From Paralithodes platypus (taxonomy: Eukaryota; Arthropoda; Malacostraca; Decapoda; Lithodidae), in contig CM064572.1 in assembly GCA_032716605.1 (NCBI GenBank), forward strand, positions 38,510,915-38,574,914: a DNA stretch of 64,000 nucleotides, in the 5' to 3' direction. Shown piece after piece: positions 48,840-62,500 of this stretch. How positions within the stretch are numbered: the first letter of the stretch is position 1; every line of letters begins with the position of its first letter. The notes beneath the pieces are model-generated. The model did no database searches and was not told the DNA's origin. It saw only the letters and a list, made by a program, of their open reading frames with translations. The position numbers were made by a program, and so were the translations under genes.

Positions 48840-49664
48840 TACATAGGAGTACAAAGGAGTACAAAGGAAATCAAGCAACAACAGATCTAGTGACCCTTCT
48901 AGGCTGCTTGTCCTCCAAAACACTGAGGATCAAGTGTCCATACAGTGGTTTAGAGTGGGTAAGGGAACATTGGAAAGGGAACTAATGTCCGTGGCAGGAT
49001 TAGGAAATTAGTAGGGACAGATGTGTTAGTAACGGAGGGGGGGATAAAATAAAGTTATTCATTTACAAACGCATTCAGTCGCAGGTTTGATGCGAGATAT
49101 TTGTCTAGGCAAAGTTTAAATGAATCAACGGTGCTGCAGTCTATAACGTCTCGGGGAAGCCCATTCCACAAGTTGACAACTCTATTGAAGAAGAAATTCT
49201 TAGATTCGTGTGAGTTAAAAGATTTACCAATAATTTTGCAACCGTTTCCCCGCGTGTAATTAGATTGGTCGATAGTGAAGTACTTACTACAGTTCATATT
49301 ATCGATGCCTTTGATGATTTTGAACACTTGAATTAAGTCCTCTCTTAATCTGCGCTGGGTTAAAGGAAATATACTTAATTCTCTAAGACGCTCTTCGCTC
49401 TTCGTATGGTTTGTTCTTTAGGCTAGGTATCATTTTGGTAACTACGTTGAACTCGTTCTAGCTTGTTTATATCTTTTTGGTAATAAGGGCACCAGGATTG
49501 AACGCAGTATATATTCCAGAAGAGGGCAGACTAAGGAATTGTAAAGGGTTAGGATAACTTCTTTGGATTTATGCTCAAATGACCTGCCTATAAAGCCAAT
49601 TATATTGTTTGCCTTCTTAACAACTTCTGAACATTGTTGACTCGGTTTTAGGTTACTCGATATT
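48840..49664 (-). pseudogene. LINE 3' fragment inserted in RTE copy 2
   Basis: A second copy of the fragment at 41843-42664. It has the same 3' UTR and coding text such as NFFFNRVVNLWNGLPRDVI, and a similar 5' truncation point just upstream of SSNLKPSQQCSEVVKKA. The RTE coding sequence reads EKAYDRV before it and continues directly after it, which fixes both boundaries. The target duplication is short (GTG) or absent. It has small indels and frameshifts relative to the other copy. Confidence 0.82.
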
Positions 49665-50451
49665 GTGGATAGAGAAGGTATGTGGAAAGTACTTAGAATA
49701 TACGGAGTAGATGGCAAGTTGCTGAAAGCAGTGAAGATTGATTTGATTGATATTTTGTATTGCCAAAAGGTACATATACAATAAGAATGATGATACATAT
49801 AGTAATTAATGTGGCAAGTGCAGCTAGCTAAGAAGTAGTTCATGTTAGCTAGCTATATAGGCATAATAAAATATATGAAGCTAAACAGCACATAGTTGCT
49901 TAACAATTATTATATGTAATAAACAATATTCAAGCTATAATAATTTGTAGTGGTTCATACTAAATTATACAATTGATATGTGACCTACTCAGTATGCTAA
50001 AATATATTAAAGATAAGGTAAGTATACATATAAACAAAACTTTTGCTTTCAGAGACTGCAATTTAGTACTAGTATTGATTAAGGGAGCTTTGTTTGATTT
50101 TAGTTTTAAATGCAAATAAAGATTCGGAGTGTCTAACAGATTCGTTCAACGTGTTCCACAATTTCGGGCCCCTGTAATGTAGGCTAGTTGTCCATGTGTT
50201 ATTATATAATAAGGTAGTCGTAATGACTCCTTGACTCCTTGTGTGTTAAAATTGTGTCATTAAGTCAAAATTGCCATCCATGAGTAATTGTTGATTTAGA
50301 CCTTTATATACAAAACGGACTGCTTGTGAAAAAAGAATATAATTTAATTTCAATAAACCAAGATCTTTATTTTATATAGGTCCAGTGTGAGCGTTATATG
50401 ATTGATAGGTAATAATTCGTAATATCTTTTTCTGAGCTACAAATATGGCGT

Positions 50452-51752
50452 CTAAATAAGTTTTATTGGCTCCTCCCCAGATAGTAGCACAATAAATAAT
50501 ATGAGGACAATTAAAGCAAAATACATTTGTTTTAGTGAGTTGATGTTGAACGAATCTCTTGTTTTATAAACTATTCCAGTAATTTTAGATATTTTCAAGT
50601 TTATGTCATATATGTGTATTTTCCAGGTCATTGCGCTGTCGATGGTAACACCAAGAAATTTAGCTTCCTTAACCTGCTCAATAATGTGTTCATCGATTTT
50701 AATGACAATATTGGGAATTTGATTCGAGCTAAAATGAGTCACTAAATAATGAGTTTTACCAAGATTGAGCGTTAAACTGTTTGATTTAATCCAATTAGAA
50801 ACTTTGCTAATTTCTTCATTCATTTGGTTTGATAATTCTAGAATATTATTACCCTGTAGATAAATATTGGTATCATCGGCATAAAGTAGAAATTTGATTT
50901 TAGTGCTTGAATTTATAATATCAATAATAAACAAATTAAACAACACCGGACCAAGTACCGAACCCTGTGGGACACCATACTTCATATTTCTGTTTTCTGA
51001 ACAAGTGTTATTGAAAAATACAAATTGTTTACGGTTACTTAAATAACTCTTAAACCAGTTAAAGGGTGGGCCTCGTATTCCGTAATTCTTTAGTTTTTTA
51101 ATTAAAATATTATGGGGTATGGTGTCAAAGGCTTTTGATAGATCACAAAAGACAGTCAATTGGTATGATTTTGTGTCTAAAACCTTGTACATTTCTTTAG
51201 AGAGCTGGTAAATGTCACACTCAGTTGATGACCTGGGACGAAAACCAAACTGGCATTTCGTTAGGAGAGCATTGGTTTCTAAATATTGTGTTAGCCTGGA
51301 GCAGACAACTTTTTCAAATATTTTGCTAAATATTGTGAGTAGGGAAATTGGCCTATAGTTTTGGGGGTTGGATCTGTCACCTTTTTTTAAAAATTGGAAT
51401 TACTTTAGCTATTTGTAGGTAATTAGGAAATATACCTGATTTGAAGGATCTGTTAATTATGTGTTTAAGAAAAGGAACAATTTCGTTTATACATTCCTTA
51501 ACAATGGGAACAGGAATGTCATCATAACCACATGAAAAGTTTTTTAAATTAGTAATGATCGAGTGGAGTTCCTTCTCCGAAACTGGAGCTAACCTGAACG
51601 AAAACAATCACTGGGTCAGGAAGGTATTTTTCAAAGTCTGAAGGGTCTGTCCTAATATTACGGCTCAAGTATTCTCCTACCGAACTGAAGTATTCACTGA
51701 ATCCTTCAGCGATCTGCTTCGGTTCTGTTGTTGGTGTACCGTCAAATATCAT
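50452..51752 (-). pseudogene. Reverse transcriptase of minus-strand LINE
   Basis: RT text begins on the minus strand near 51750 (PKQIAEGFSEYFSSVGEYL), then ELHSIITNLKNFSCGYDDIP and LQIAKVIPIFKK. After a frame change it continues with VFCDLSKAFDTIPHNIL, YGVPQGSVLGPVLFNLF and the catalytic YADDTNIYL (50872-50883 for YADD), then FLGVTIDSAMTW. The catalytic residues are intact, but the C-terminus runs out at 50452 and there are frameshifts near 51390 and 51600. It acts with the endonuclease in target-primed reverse transcription. Confidence 0.85.
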
Positions 51753-52303
51753 ATGTTGCGGGGTTCATCTCGTTTGTTTCTGTTTAATATTGTATTAATA
51801 AAGTTCCAGGTTTTCCTCATGTTTCCAGAATATTCAGTTAACTTAGATTTGTGATAATTATTCTTCGCACTCTTTATTGTGCGTGTTAAAAAATTTCTAT
51901 AATTTTTGAAATAGTCTCCATAGGTGATTGGCCATTTTGCAGCTTTCTTTTGTAATTAATTTTTACATTTTATAGAATTAGTAATTGCTGGTGTTATGTC
52001 TTATTGAGGTATTTTATCTTCATTTTAATCTCACGTTTGGGACAGTATTTATCAAAAATTATTTTAAAATTTTGCGTATACAAATTAAATGTAGAATTTA
52101 TGTCATTTGTTAGGTTTGAGCGCCAGTTGTATTCCTTTAATGCAGTTTTGAGTTTTGCTAGGTTTTCTGTTGTGGGTGATCTTGTGATTTTAGTAATGTG
52201 AGTATTTAATTGATTTACTTGTAGATCGGGGTAAATAAAATTACTAGTAACTGGAAAATGATCCGTAATTTTCGTAAAAATTATGCTACTCGAATTATAG
52301 TAC

Positions 52304-53152
52304 TCAATATCTGTTGTCCATAATTATGTGATCTAATAGAGTGGCACTATCATTAGTTATACGTGTAGGTTTTGTTATAGTTGGAGAGTACATATGGGAA
52401 TACATTAGAGTTATAAAGTTGTGTACTGGATTATGCTGATAATTTAAACGGTTCAAATTAAAATCTCCCATAATATAACAGGGAACGCTTCGGTTGGTTG
52501 AGATTGTTTCTAATATTTCGTTAAATGAGTCATAGAAGAGGGTGAATTGCGAATTGGGGGGTCTATATATAATACCGACAAGGAATGTATTAGTTTGGTG
52601 TTTAACTTCTATAAAGAGTGTCTCTAAGTGAGGCAATAGCTTAGTAAGGTCCTGTCGGACCGTCGCTTGTATGTGATCCCTTACAAATATTGCTACACCA
52701 CCCTGTTTGGTGTTTTTATTATTAAAGTACGAACGATAATTAGGAATATCATATACATCACATATATTATCATTAAGACGAGTTTCACACAAACCAATTA
52801 CGCACATTTTATTTTCAAGTTCTGAGAGACACTGATCTTTAAAATCATCTATGTGCAATGGTAAGCTACGAACATTAAAGGATAATAAGCTGAAGGTACA
52901 TAGCGGGAGCTCAACTTGACGATCACCTAAAAATATATAATTGCAGTTTGGCTCATTTAAATTGCTGTTTGTGAGGTCGAAATTGTTAGAAGTGTCACAG
53001 TCTCGATACGTGTGGTCGTCCAAATGAAATGGATTGAAAACGAGTTCGTTAAGAGTTTCTAACGGATAGTTGTGTACATTAGGATTAAATAATCTTAGAA
53101 GGTTTCTGTTACATAATTCGAAAAATGGGAAGATTTGAGGGGAATATGACAT
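52304..53152 (-). pseudogene. APE endonuclease of minus-strand LINE
   Basis: The start at ATG 53152 gives about 90 residues of leader. Then follows an endonuclease/exonuclease/phosphatase fold: LLSFNVRSLPLH, GLCETRLND, GGVAIFVRDH, GIIYRPPNSQF and IMGDFNLNRLNY. The frame stops at 52304 just after LLDHIIMDN, and the final DHFPV-like motif follows in another frame. The order and spacing match LINE ORF2 N-termini. Confidence 0.85.
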
Positions 53153-53245
53153 TTATAATTAGGTTAAAAACACAGTCATTTGATAGACATAATTATAAGG
53201 TATAGGTATGAATGCACGAGTTTCAGTATTATTTTTTGCGTAGAT

Positions 53246-54689
53246 TCATTTGATTTTTCTTGGTACTGTTGTTGCTATTTCTACCGTTGCTGCTGTTTTT
53301 GTTGATGTTGTTCCTCTGCGTGTCGGAGTGAGGGTATTCTCAGAGGGGTCAGCCACCACCACAGGCGCAGCGGGGGGATCCCGCAGGGGAGGCGGCAGCG
53401 AAAGTCCATCCCCGCCACCAGACGCCTCCACAGGGGCAGACCCGTTCATTGGCGGGGCCGACGACGGGGCCGGAGTCCGCGGGGTGGACCCCGCAAAGGA
53501 CGACGACACAGCAGCCGCCGATGGTACAGGTCCCTCCACTCGGTCCCCAGGCCCAGCAGTCCCCTATACCACCCGCACCACGTTACCAACACTACCAGCA
53601 GTGGGCCCAGACATACTTCCAGATACTGACTTTTCTTTGATTACTAACTTTGTATGGCGGAAAAAGGCAATCTTACCGTCTTGTCGGGCTTTCTTGAGCT
53701 GTGGCATTTGTTCTTTTATTAAAGCTTGGGATGCAGGACACAGGTCTTCATTAACTCGTGTCTAGCGGGGGGTTTTGGGCTTATTTGGGCATATTCAGGC
53801 CCTCCTGAATGATAAATCAAGTATCTACATGAAAAGAAATGTATTCATAAAAAACTAGGCGCTAAAAGCTTCAAAATGAGACCAGAACGAGCTACGTAGC
53901 ACTTGTGGTTCTCATACAGTGGTACAAGTAACAGGCTACACTGCCGGCCTCTCGAGAAAACAGGGAGGGTGAGTCAGTGGGCAGCAGTGGGCCCTGCGAG
54001 TCGGACATGTGGCCCTCTGCACTCCCGGCCATTTGCACTCGATTTTAACCCTTTAAAATCCATAATAATGCTCCTAATTTGCTGCAAATTGGCGCCCGGC
54101 TATAGCCGGGCGCCGCCAGTTAAGGGTTAATATAGATTTTTGTATCACGTAATTTGTTGGCATTTCTCTTCACTGCTTCCCGGTCTGCGAAAGATGAAAA
54201 TCTGACCACTATGGTGCGAGGCAGGTTACCGTAGGGCTGTCCGACGCGATGGGCACGTTCGATGTTGACGGGGGGCAGCTGCAGCTTATCCACCAATCAC
54301 ATACTTACCAACTCAGCCGTCTGCTCCCAGGTCTCGCCGCTCCGCCGCTCATCCAATCCAACAATCCGCAGGTTGTTTCTCCGGCTGTAGTCTTCTTGGT
54401 AGTTTGTTTGTTGTTGGAGTTCATTTGTATGAGATTTGAGCTCCTCATTTTATTGTAGTAGTTTGCCAATACTCTTCTTGTCTTCTCTCTTCGCTGTTGT
54501 TAGTTCATTAACTTATTTCTTTAAGTCGCCTACTTCTTGCTGGGTATATTCTAAGCTTTGTGTAACTTCTGAGACTTTCTTTTCTAGTGAATCAATTTTG
54601 GAATAAAGTTGAGTCACTATTATATCTGTGGCATGGCGGTAAGCCTTCTCTTGCGATTCGAGAATTAGCTTGATAAATGAGGCCTCCAT
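53246..54689 (-). pseudogene. ORF1 of minus-strand LINE, MITE-disrupted
   Basis: Starts at ATG 54689 (MEASFIKLILESQEKAY). A coiled coil follows (SLEKKVSEVTQSLEYTQQ), then an RRM-like segment (NNLRIVGLDE, PRTIVVRFSSFADREAVK, about 54140-54390) and a C-terminal domain (NEDLCPASQALIKEQM, about 53700-53757). A Pro/Ser/Ala-rich tail runs to 53246. This is the trimer-forming RNA-binding ORF1 layout. The MITE at 53755-54126 separates KIYI from NEDL. Removing it leaves the codons in register across TTAA, so the element was coding when the MITE arrived. Smaller frameshifts also occur. Confidence 0.75.
53755..54126. mobile_element. 372-bp TTAA MITE-like element
   Basis: TTAA at 53751-53754 and 54127-54130. 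The termini match only loosely (TAGCGG against TGGCGG about 8 bp in). The duplicate TTAA and the in-frame continuity of the surrounding ORF1 define the insertion exactly. Near the right end a perfect 24-bp palindrome (54091-54114, half-site GGCGCCCGGCTA) could form a strong hairpin. Confidence 0.8.
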
Positions 54690-55442
54690 TTTATGAAGCT
54701 TCGTTCCGTGTGTGTTGTTGTGCTTGGTCAGGAGGTAAAACAACCACGTGTGTCCAGCTCCGCTTCCAGTCGAAGACTCATGTATGAGGGTGCAAAGGCG
54801 GCAGTACGTGTGGAGAATGAGCAGAGCGAGTTTTTTTACCTGAATGTTGGGTTGAAACAGGGGTGTGTGATATCCCCGTGGTTGTTTACTGTATATATGG
54901 ATGGAGTCATGAAAGAAATACTAGGAAGAGCAGTGAATGTTGGTGTATCGCTGAAAAGGAAGGGAAATGAGTGGAGGCTGCCTATACTGCTGTTTGCGGA
55001 TGATACAGTTCTGATGAGCGATAATGAATGGGAGTTGCAGGGTCTGGTAAATGAGTTTCGAACAGTGTGCGAAAAACGGAATTTGAAGGTAAATACGGAG
55101 AAGATCAAGGTTATGGTCTTCGAAAGGGGTGAAGTCACAGAGTGTGAGGTGAAGTTGAACGGTTAGGCTATGGAGATCGTCAGCTCATTTAAGTATCTGG
55201 GTAGTGTGTTGAGTAAAGATGGGACTATGGATGAAGAAGTGTGGGAGAGGGTGCAACAGGGGAAGAGGGTTGTAGGAACATTGAACGCAGTAACAAGAAA
55301 TAGGGTGGTCAGTATGGAAGTGAAGAAGTCCTTCCATGACTTCGTACCTGCCTGACCTTTGCTGAGTGAGGACCTGTCCCTAGTGACTCCCAGTGAATTA
55401 TCTTTGCCCATAGTGTGGTGATAGTGTTAACGCTTTCTTAAA

Positions 55443-56403
55443 ATGGCTGGTGTTGACGAGATTGCTACCTCCTCTCATATTCTCCAGCTTTTTCTTGCTT
55501 TGCAAGAAAGGCTGGATAATGTGGAGAGAGAGGTGCAGTCTCTCAAAGACGAGAATTTGGCCTTAAAGCTGACTTTGGCTGACAAGAAAAGTGAGGATAG
55601 TGCAACTGCTGTTAGGGATCGTGATGCTCCCTGGACAGTTGTTCCAACAAGTGCAACAACCTGCAAATTTCTACGGCGGCCAGTTGCCCTCAGCAACAAG
55701 TTCATCACCTTGGATGACGAATGTGATGGTGAGGCTGCGAGTGCTTCCTTCGGCGAGGAAACCAGGAGAAAGGTAAGTAAGTTGCCTCCAAACACAGGGA
55801 ATGCTGTGACTGCTGCCCCCCCAGGAGTACCTTCAACTGCTGCCCCAGGAGTTCCTGCCGCTGCCGCAGCTGCTACCAAGTCATCGACAAGGAGAGGCAA
55901 GTCCTTCTCAATTGTTGGGGACTCCATTGTCAGACACTTAGCTAGGTCCACCTGTACTGATATTAGGAAGCTTGTCTGTCTGCCTGGTGCCGGGGTTGGG
56001 AAGGTGTTAGAGGAAATTGATTACATCATGAAAGATATTGAAGATAGCTCCATTATCTGTCTCAGCACTGGGAGCAATGATGTTGGTAAAGGTAGGACGG
56101 AAGTACTGCTTCGGCAGTACAGGGAGGTGTTAGATAAAGTTAGGAGGAAGGGAGGCATACCTGTAGTACACAGTATCTTGCCACGGAGAGGGGTCAGCAA
56201 GGAATGGTCATCTAGGGCAATTGGTATCAATTGTCGGCTGGAAAAATACTGCAATGCAAAATTATGCAATACCATTCCTTGATAACTGGACCCGTTTATA
56301 TGGTAAAAATCAGTTGTACACACAGGACGGGGTTCATCTTTCTCGGCTAGGGGTGGCAAATTTAGCTAGGTCAATAGATAGGATTGTCGCGGGGTTTCGC
56401 TGA
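55443..56403 (+). pseudogene. CR1 ORF1 with SGNH-esterase domain
   Basis: ORF1 starts MAGVDEIATSSH. Residues 15-48 form a coiled-coil-like helix (LALQERLDNVEREVQSLKDE). A Pro/Ala-rich linker follows. An SGNH-hydrolase-like domain has GDSIV at residues 159-163 (block I, Ser) and GSND at 210-213 (block III). The first frame stops at 56282, and the remaining DGVHLSRLG motif (Asp-x-x-His, block V) lies in another frame at about 56325-56350. Esterase-type ORF1 proteins are known in CR1 and related LINEs. One frameshift near 56270 separates the last catalytic block. Confidence 0.85.
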
Positions 56404-56420
56404 AAGTAAAGCCTGAGAAT

Positions 56421-59400
56421 ATGAGTAAGAATAATTGTCTAGATAGGGTAAATTGCCGTACTGGTACATCAGATAGGAATAGAAAATATCAGTCACAGGA
56501 TTGTAATTGTACTGCTAGTAGAAATATTGAAGGTGTAACAGAAGATGGGAATTCAGGTAGAAATAAAGGTAAATCCGATACCAGTAAAATAAATTCATTG
56601 CGATTATATTATACAAACTGTAGGAGTTTATGTAACAAACTGGATGAACTTAGAGCACTTGTTAGCAACGAAAATATAGACATTATAGCACTGACTGAAA
56701 CATGGATTAATACAGAATCAAGACATTTTTTAGCAGAATTCCATATACCAGGATATAGTTTGTTTAAAACGCGACCGAACAAGTAGGAGGGGCGGCGGAA
56801 TAGCAGTGTTTGTCAGGAGTTCTTTAAAAAGCTGTATTAAATCAGGTATTAGACTAAATACTGATAACGAAAGTGTTTGGGTAGAGGTTAGCGAAGGTAG
56901 TGAGACCATAATTATTGGAGTTATTTATAGACCACCAAATATGAGTAGAAACGAAGGTACAGCTTTATGGCAGGAAGTGAAAATAGCATCAAGGTTTAGC
57001 AATGTGTGTATTATGGGGGATTTTAATTTTCCGAATATTGATTGGCAGCATCAAATCGGCGACTCAGATTCAAAAGAGTTTATTGAGGCGGTACAGGATA
57101 GTTTTTTATTTCAATTCATAGACTCGCCTACTAGAGGTAATAATATCCTCGATTTAGTTCTCAGTAATAATGAACAAATGGTAAATAATGTAGAGATAGG
57201 AGACCAACTAGGAAATAGTGATCATAAATCAATTTATTTTAACATACAATGGACAGGAAAGGCTAAAGAGAATACGACATTTATCCCAGATTTCAGAAAA
57301 GCCAATTATGGTGGATTAAGAAGAGCCTTAAGAGTCGATCCTATGGTTAAACTATTAAGTGGACCCAGGTGCGCTAATGAACATACTCTCTCTCAGATAC
57401 CTGTCTTAACTCAGGATAATTTGACAGCTACATATAATAATTTTATTTCTTCACTCCACAATGCGCAAAATAAATATATCCCCAAAAGAAAATTTAGATC
57501 TACACAGAACCAACCCAAATGGATGAATAATAGACTATTAGACCTTCTAGGAAAAAAGTGAGGAATATATAGAAAAATTAAGAAAGGCGAAATTCACCTA
57601 CTTGCTTACTATCAGAATCTATCAAGAGAGGTTAAAAAAGGTATAAGGACAGACGAAAGAAATTATGAAATTAGGATAGCCAATGACTCAAAAAATAACC
57701 CTAAGGCTTTTTACCAGCTATATAAATCTAAAGTTAGAGCTAAAATAGGCCCCCTTAAAACTTCGATAGGAGAAATGACAGAAAATGATTTAGAAATGTG
57801 CAGTACATTAATAGTCAGTTTCTATCCATTTTCACTAATGAAAATTTGGCACAGATTCCAGAAGTCCGTAAGGTATATAGCGATAGTATAGAAAATAGGT
57901 TAAGTACGGTTACTATAAGTAGAAATGATGTGCTTAAGGAAATTGACAGACTGAAACCTCAGAAATCGCCTGGTCCCGATGAGGTATATGCCAGAGTATT
58001 AAAAGAATGCAGAGATGAGTTAAGTTACCCATTAACATTTCTTTTTAACAATTCATTAGAAACAGGTATAATTCCAGAAGCTTGGAAGCTTGCAAATGTA
58101 GTTCCGATTTTCAAAAAAGGTGATAAAGCAATAGCATCCAATTACCGTCCCATTAGTCTCACTTCAATCATAGGAAAGCTACTAGAGTCAATTATTGCTA
58201 GGAAAATGAGAAACCACTTAGAAACATTTAACATAATCAATTCTTCTCAGCATGGATTCACTCAGGGACGTTCTTGCCTTACTAATTTGCTTAGTTTTTT
58301 CTCAGAGGTATATGAAGCATTAGATAATGACAAGTCATATGATATTATATATTTAGATTTCAGTAAAGCTTTCGACAGAGTCCCTCATGAGAGATTGATG
58401 AGAAAGGTTGAGGCACATGGAATAGGTGGGGCGTTGTTAGGATGGATTAGGTCATGGCTAATTGGTAGGAAGCAGAGAGTCCGCATAAATGGTACTAAGT
58501 CAGAATGGGTATCAGTCAAGAGTGGTGTCCCCCAGGGATCTGTATTAGGTCCTCTGTTGTTTATTATATACATAAATGACCTTGATTTAGGTATAACTAG
58601 TAGGATAAGTAAATTTGCAAACGATACCAAAATGGGGAGAAAAATTGATTCAGTTAGAGATATAGAGTGTCTGCAAAGGGATCTAGATACCTTACACGAA
58701 TGGTCAGTAAAATGGCAGATGAAGTTTAACATTGAGAAATGCAAGGTATTAACGATAGGGAAGATGCATACAAATTTTAAATATAAACTAGCTAATATGG
58801 AATTAGAAAACTCAGACTGTGAGAAAGATCTAGGTGTGTTTGTTAGCAATGATTTGAAGCCTAGAAAACAATGTATAAGCGTTCGTAACAAGGCAAACAG
58901 GATTCTCGGGTTCATATCTAGGAGTGTGAGTAACAGAACTGCTGATGTTATCTTAAAACTTTACTTGTCATTAGTGAGACCCCATATGGATTATGCTGTT
59001 CAATTTTGGTGTCCTTATTACAGAATGGACATAGATTCATTGGCGAGAGTACAACGTAGAATGACAAAAAATATCCATAATATTAGAAATCTTCCGTATG
59101 AAGAAAGGTTGAAGAAATTAGGCTTACATTCGTTAGAGAGACGCAGAGTTAGAGGTGACATGATAAAGGTATTCAAGTGGGTTAGTGGAATTAATAAAGG
59201 AGACATGAAAAATGTACTAAAGCTCAGTGATAGCGAAATAACTCGTACAAATGGTTTCAAATTAGATAAATTTAGTTTCAGAAAAGATATAGGCAAATAT
59301 TGGTTTGGTAACAGAGTTGTAGATGGGTGGAATAGGCTACCAAGTGATATAGTGGGATCAAGAACGATAGGGAGCTTTAAGATAAACTTATTTAGGCATA

Positions 59401-59423
59401 TGGGCGAGATGGGTTGGGTGTGA
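56421..59423 (+). pseudogene. CR1 ORF2 endonuclease-RT, catalytic D lost
   Basis: ORF2 begins near 56421. The endonuclease has LYYTNCRSLCNK, LTETW, a frame change at 56786, then GDFNFPNIDW (about 57020) and GNSDHKSIYF (about 57215). A TGA at 57559-57561 and a shift near 57800 follow. The RT (57798-59423) has SPGPDEVYARVLKE, NYRPISLTSI, YLDFSKAFDRVPHE and GVPQGSVLGPLLF. At the catalytic box the FADD of copy 1 reads FANDTKMG. The AAC at 58620-58622 replaces an aspartate codon and would abolish polymerase activity. The C-terminus (RGDMIKVFKWVSGIN ... GEMGWV) is complete. Confidence 0.9.
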
Positions 59424-60108
59424 GGGGGATCTACCAGGTGTGGGCCAATCGGCGCTCAGCAGACCACCGTAATCTTGCGTTAATCTCTGACCGTTTTGGT
59501 GGGGTCAGTACTCAAGGTATTGGTGAGATGGGTCTATAATTGGGCCTTGTAATTGGGGTTGGGTGTGACAGGGATCTGCCTTGTATGGGCCGATCGGCTT
59601 TTTGCAGACTCCCATTTTCTTATGTTCTTATGTTCTTATGACAGTGTGGTAATCCCGACACTAACTTACGGAAGCGAAGCATGGACGTTCGGGAAGAGAC
59701 TCAGACCAAGAGTGAGAGCGGTGGAAATGAGATACCGGTACTTGAGAAGTGCGTGCGGAGTTACATGGAGGGATAGACAGACGAATTAGTAAAATAAGAA
59801 GGAGGTGTGGTGTGGAGGTAGATGTGCTGGAAAGTGTGAAAAGGAACAACTTGAGATGGTTCGGCCATATTGAACGTATGAAAAGCGAGAGAATGACTAA
59901 GAGGGTGTACGAGAGTGAGGTGGAAGGACAGAGAAGGAGAGGTGCACCGAAGGAGAGGTGGAAGGATGGAGTGAGGAAGTATATGAATGAAGGCAGTGCT
60001 GGTTGTGAGGAGGGGCATCGATTGACTGGGGACAGAGGTGCATGGGGGCGGTTCGTTCCTGGCCACCCCTTCGGGGATTACGGCGTCAGGCAATAGATAG
60101 ATAGATAC

Positions 60109-61639
<1,531 letters not shown>

Positions 61640-61713
61640 CTTCTCTCTCTCTCTCACTCTCTCTCTCTCTCGGTCACACACGCACGCACTCACACACACT
61701 ATATATATATAAT

Positions 61714-61783
<70 letters not shown>

Positions 61784-61800
61784 ATACTGTATATATCTGG
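61640..61800. repeat. (CT)n, (CA)n and (TA)n microsatellites
   Basis: A CT run near 61645-61672, a short CA run, then interrupted TA runs from about 61701 to 61796. Confidence 0.9.
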
Positions 61801-62408
61801 TGTGTACACGAGAAAAATACGTGTGTGTGAGGACAGAATGTGAGGATTTCAGCATTACAAATTGAGTCTTTTGGTGTGCAAGGGAGAGAGTAGAGTAAAC
61901 CAGAGAAAGGTAGGGGGTTACGAGGAGTTACCAGGAATAGTTAGTATCTCAAAGACCTTAAAGTCCATTCCGGGGATATATATTAAGGAACACCCCGTTC
62001 TTAACATTAATCCTCCATTACAAACCCCAATGTACAGTGGCGCTAATTAGTCATGTCTCAGCTGTCATTACGTTTGGCTCGCTCTGTGCTGTATTAAAGC
62101 CTGTCAGAAGTTGAATAGGGTGGGTAAGTGTAGGAACATGTTTGTATATTTCAGTCGATATTAAGAAATGAAGCTTAGATATTGCTGACACCAATTATTG
62201 ATCAAAACATACTTGGTGCCGAGACATCACTTATTAGCACGACCGTACTTGAATAAATTAATAAAGTAGGTGTGCAGTTTTCGCATTACCAAAAAAAATA
62301 AAAAAATGCATACGCAACTCTGCGACCTAGAATTCTGCAAGTAGTATTGAATCTCTTAGGTGAAATCGGTTTATATGCAATTTATATATATACTGTATAT
62401 ACCGGTAT
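61801..62408. other. Non-coding stretch
   Basis: No gene or bounded repeat was recognised. Confidence 0.5.
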
Positions 62409-62500
62409 ATTAGATGTTTTTATACTCACAGCCGGACTTGAACCACTGACAGTCAAAACAAGTGCCTATACTTTAATCCACTATGCCACGGCGTGATAGA
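62409..62500 (-). mobile_element. tRNA-derived SINE-like segment
   Basis: On the minus strand it has an A box, TGGCATAGTGG (62478-62488), and a perfect B box, GGTTCAAGTCC (62434-62444), about 35 bp apart, as in Pol III promoters. The T-stem pairing is poor, so it is a SINE head rather than a tRNA gene. Confidence 0.65.

Larger units (their letters stand above)
49736..54775 (-). mobile_element. Full-length minus-strand LINE in RTE copy 2
   Basis: Inserted with a GAAGA-type duplication (49732-49736 and about 54766-54771). On the minus strand it has a short 5' leader, ORF1 (from 54689), ORF2 endonuclease (53152-52304), RT (51752-50452) and a 3' tail with ATCAAT-like repeats at 49738-49756. A 372-bp TTAA MITE interrupts ORF1. 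It belongs to the APE-endonuclease LINEs (Jockey/CR1 superfamily). The clade is not resolved. Confidence 0.8.
55341..59637 (+). mobile_element. CR1-like LINE copy 2, full length
   Basis: Flanked by ATGAC at 55336-55340 and 59638-59642. It has a 5' leader of about 100 bp, ORF1 (55443-56403), ORF2 (56421-59423), and a 3' UTR ending in tandem ATGTTCTT units (about 59617-59637), as in CR1 elements. It sits inside RTE copy 2, whose codons continue on both sides. It is dead from several frameshifts and stops and a catalytic substitution. Confidence 0.88.
47641..60097 (+). mobile_element. RTE-like LINE copy 2, split by three insertions
   Basis: Host segments 47641-48839, 49665-49735, 54776-55340 and 59641-60097 join into one RTE-like ORF with the same layout as copy 1. 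It begins at the same endonuclease point (SDHYVVVAKV). RT text is at 47705-48839, the KVLRIYGVDGKLLKAVK fragment at 49680-49735, and GLKQGCVISPWLF and LLFADDTVLM at about 54848-55015. The C-terminal LTYGSEAWTF and LRWFGHIERM lie at 59660-59880. It ends in ATAG repeats near 60095-60108. The interruptions are a LINE fragment, a minus-strand LINE and a CR1-like LINE. Extra breaks include a duplicated GACTGGATGACTGGA-like stretch near 48530-48555. Confidence 0.85.

Noticed and set aside
53250..53765. A plus-strand Gly/Ala-rich gene opposite the LINE ORF1 tail
   Set aside because: It is the antisense shadow of the minus-strand ORF1 C-terminus, whose domain order is recognisable.
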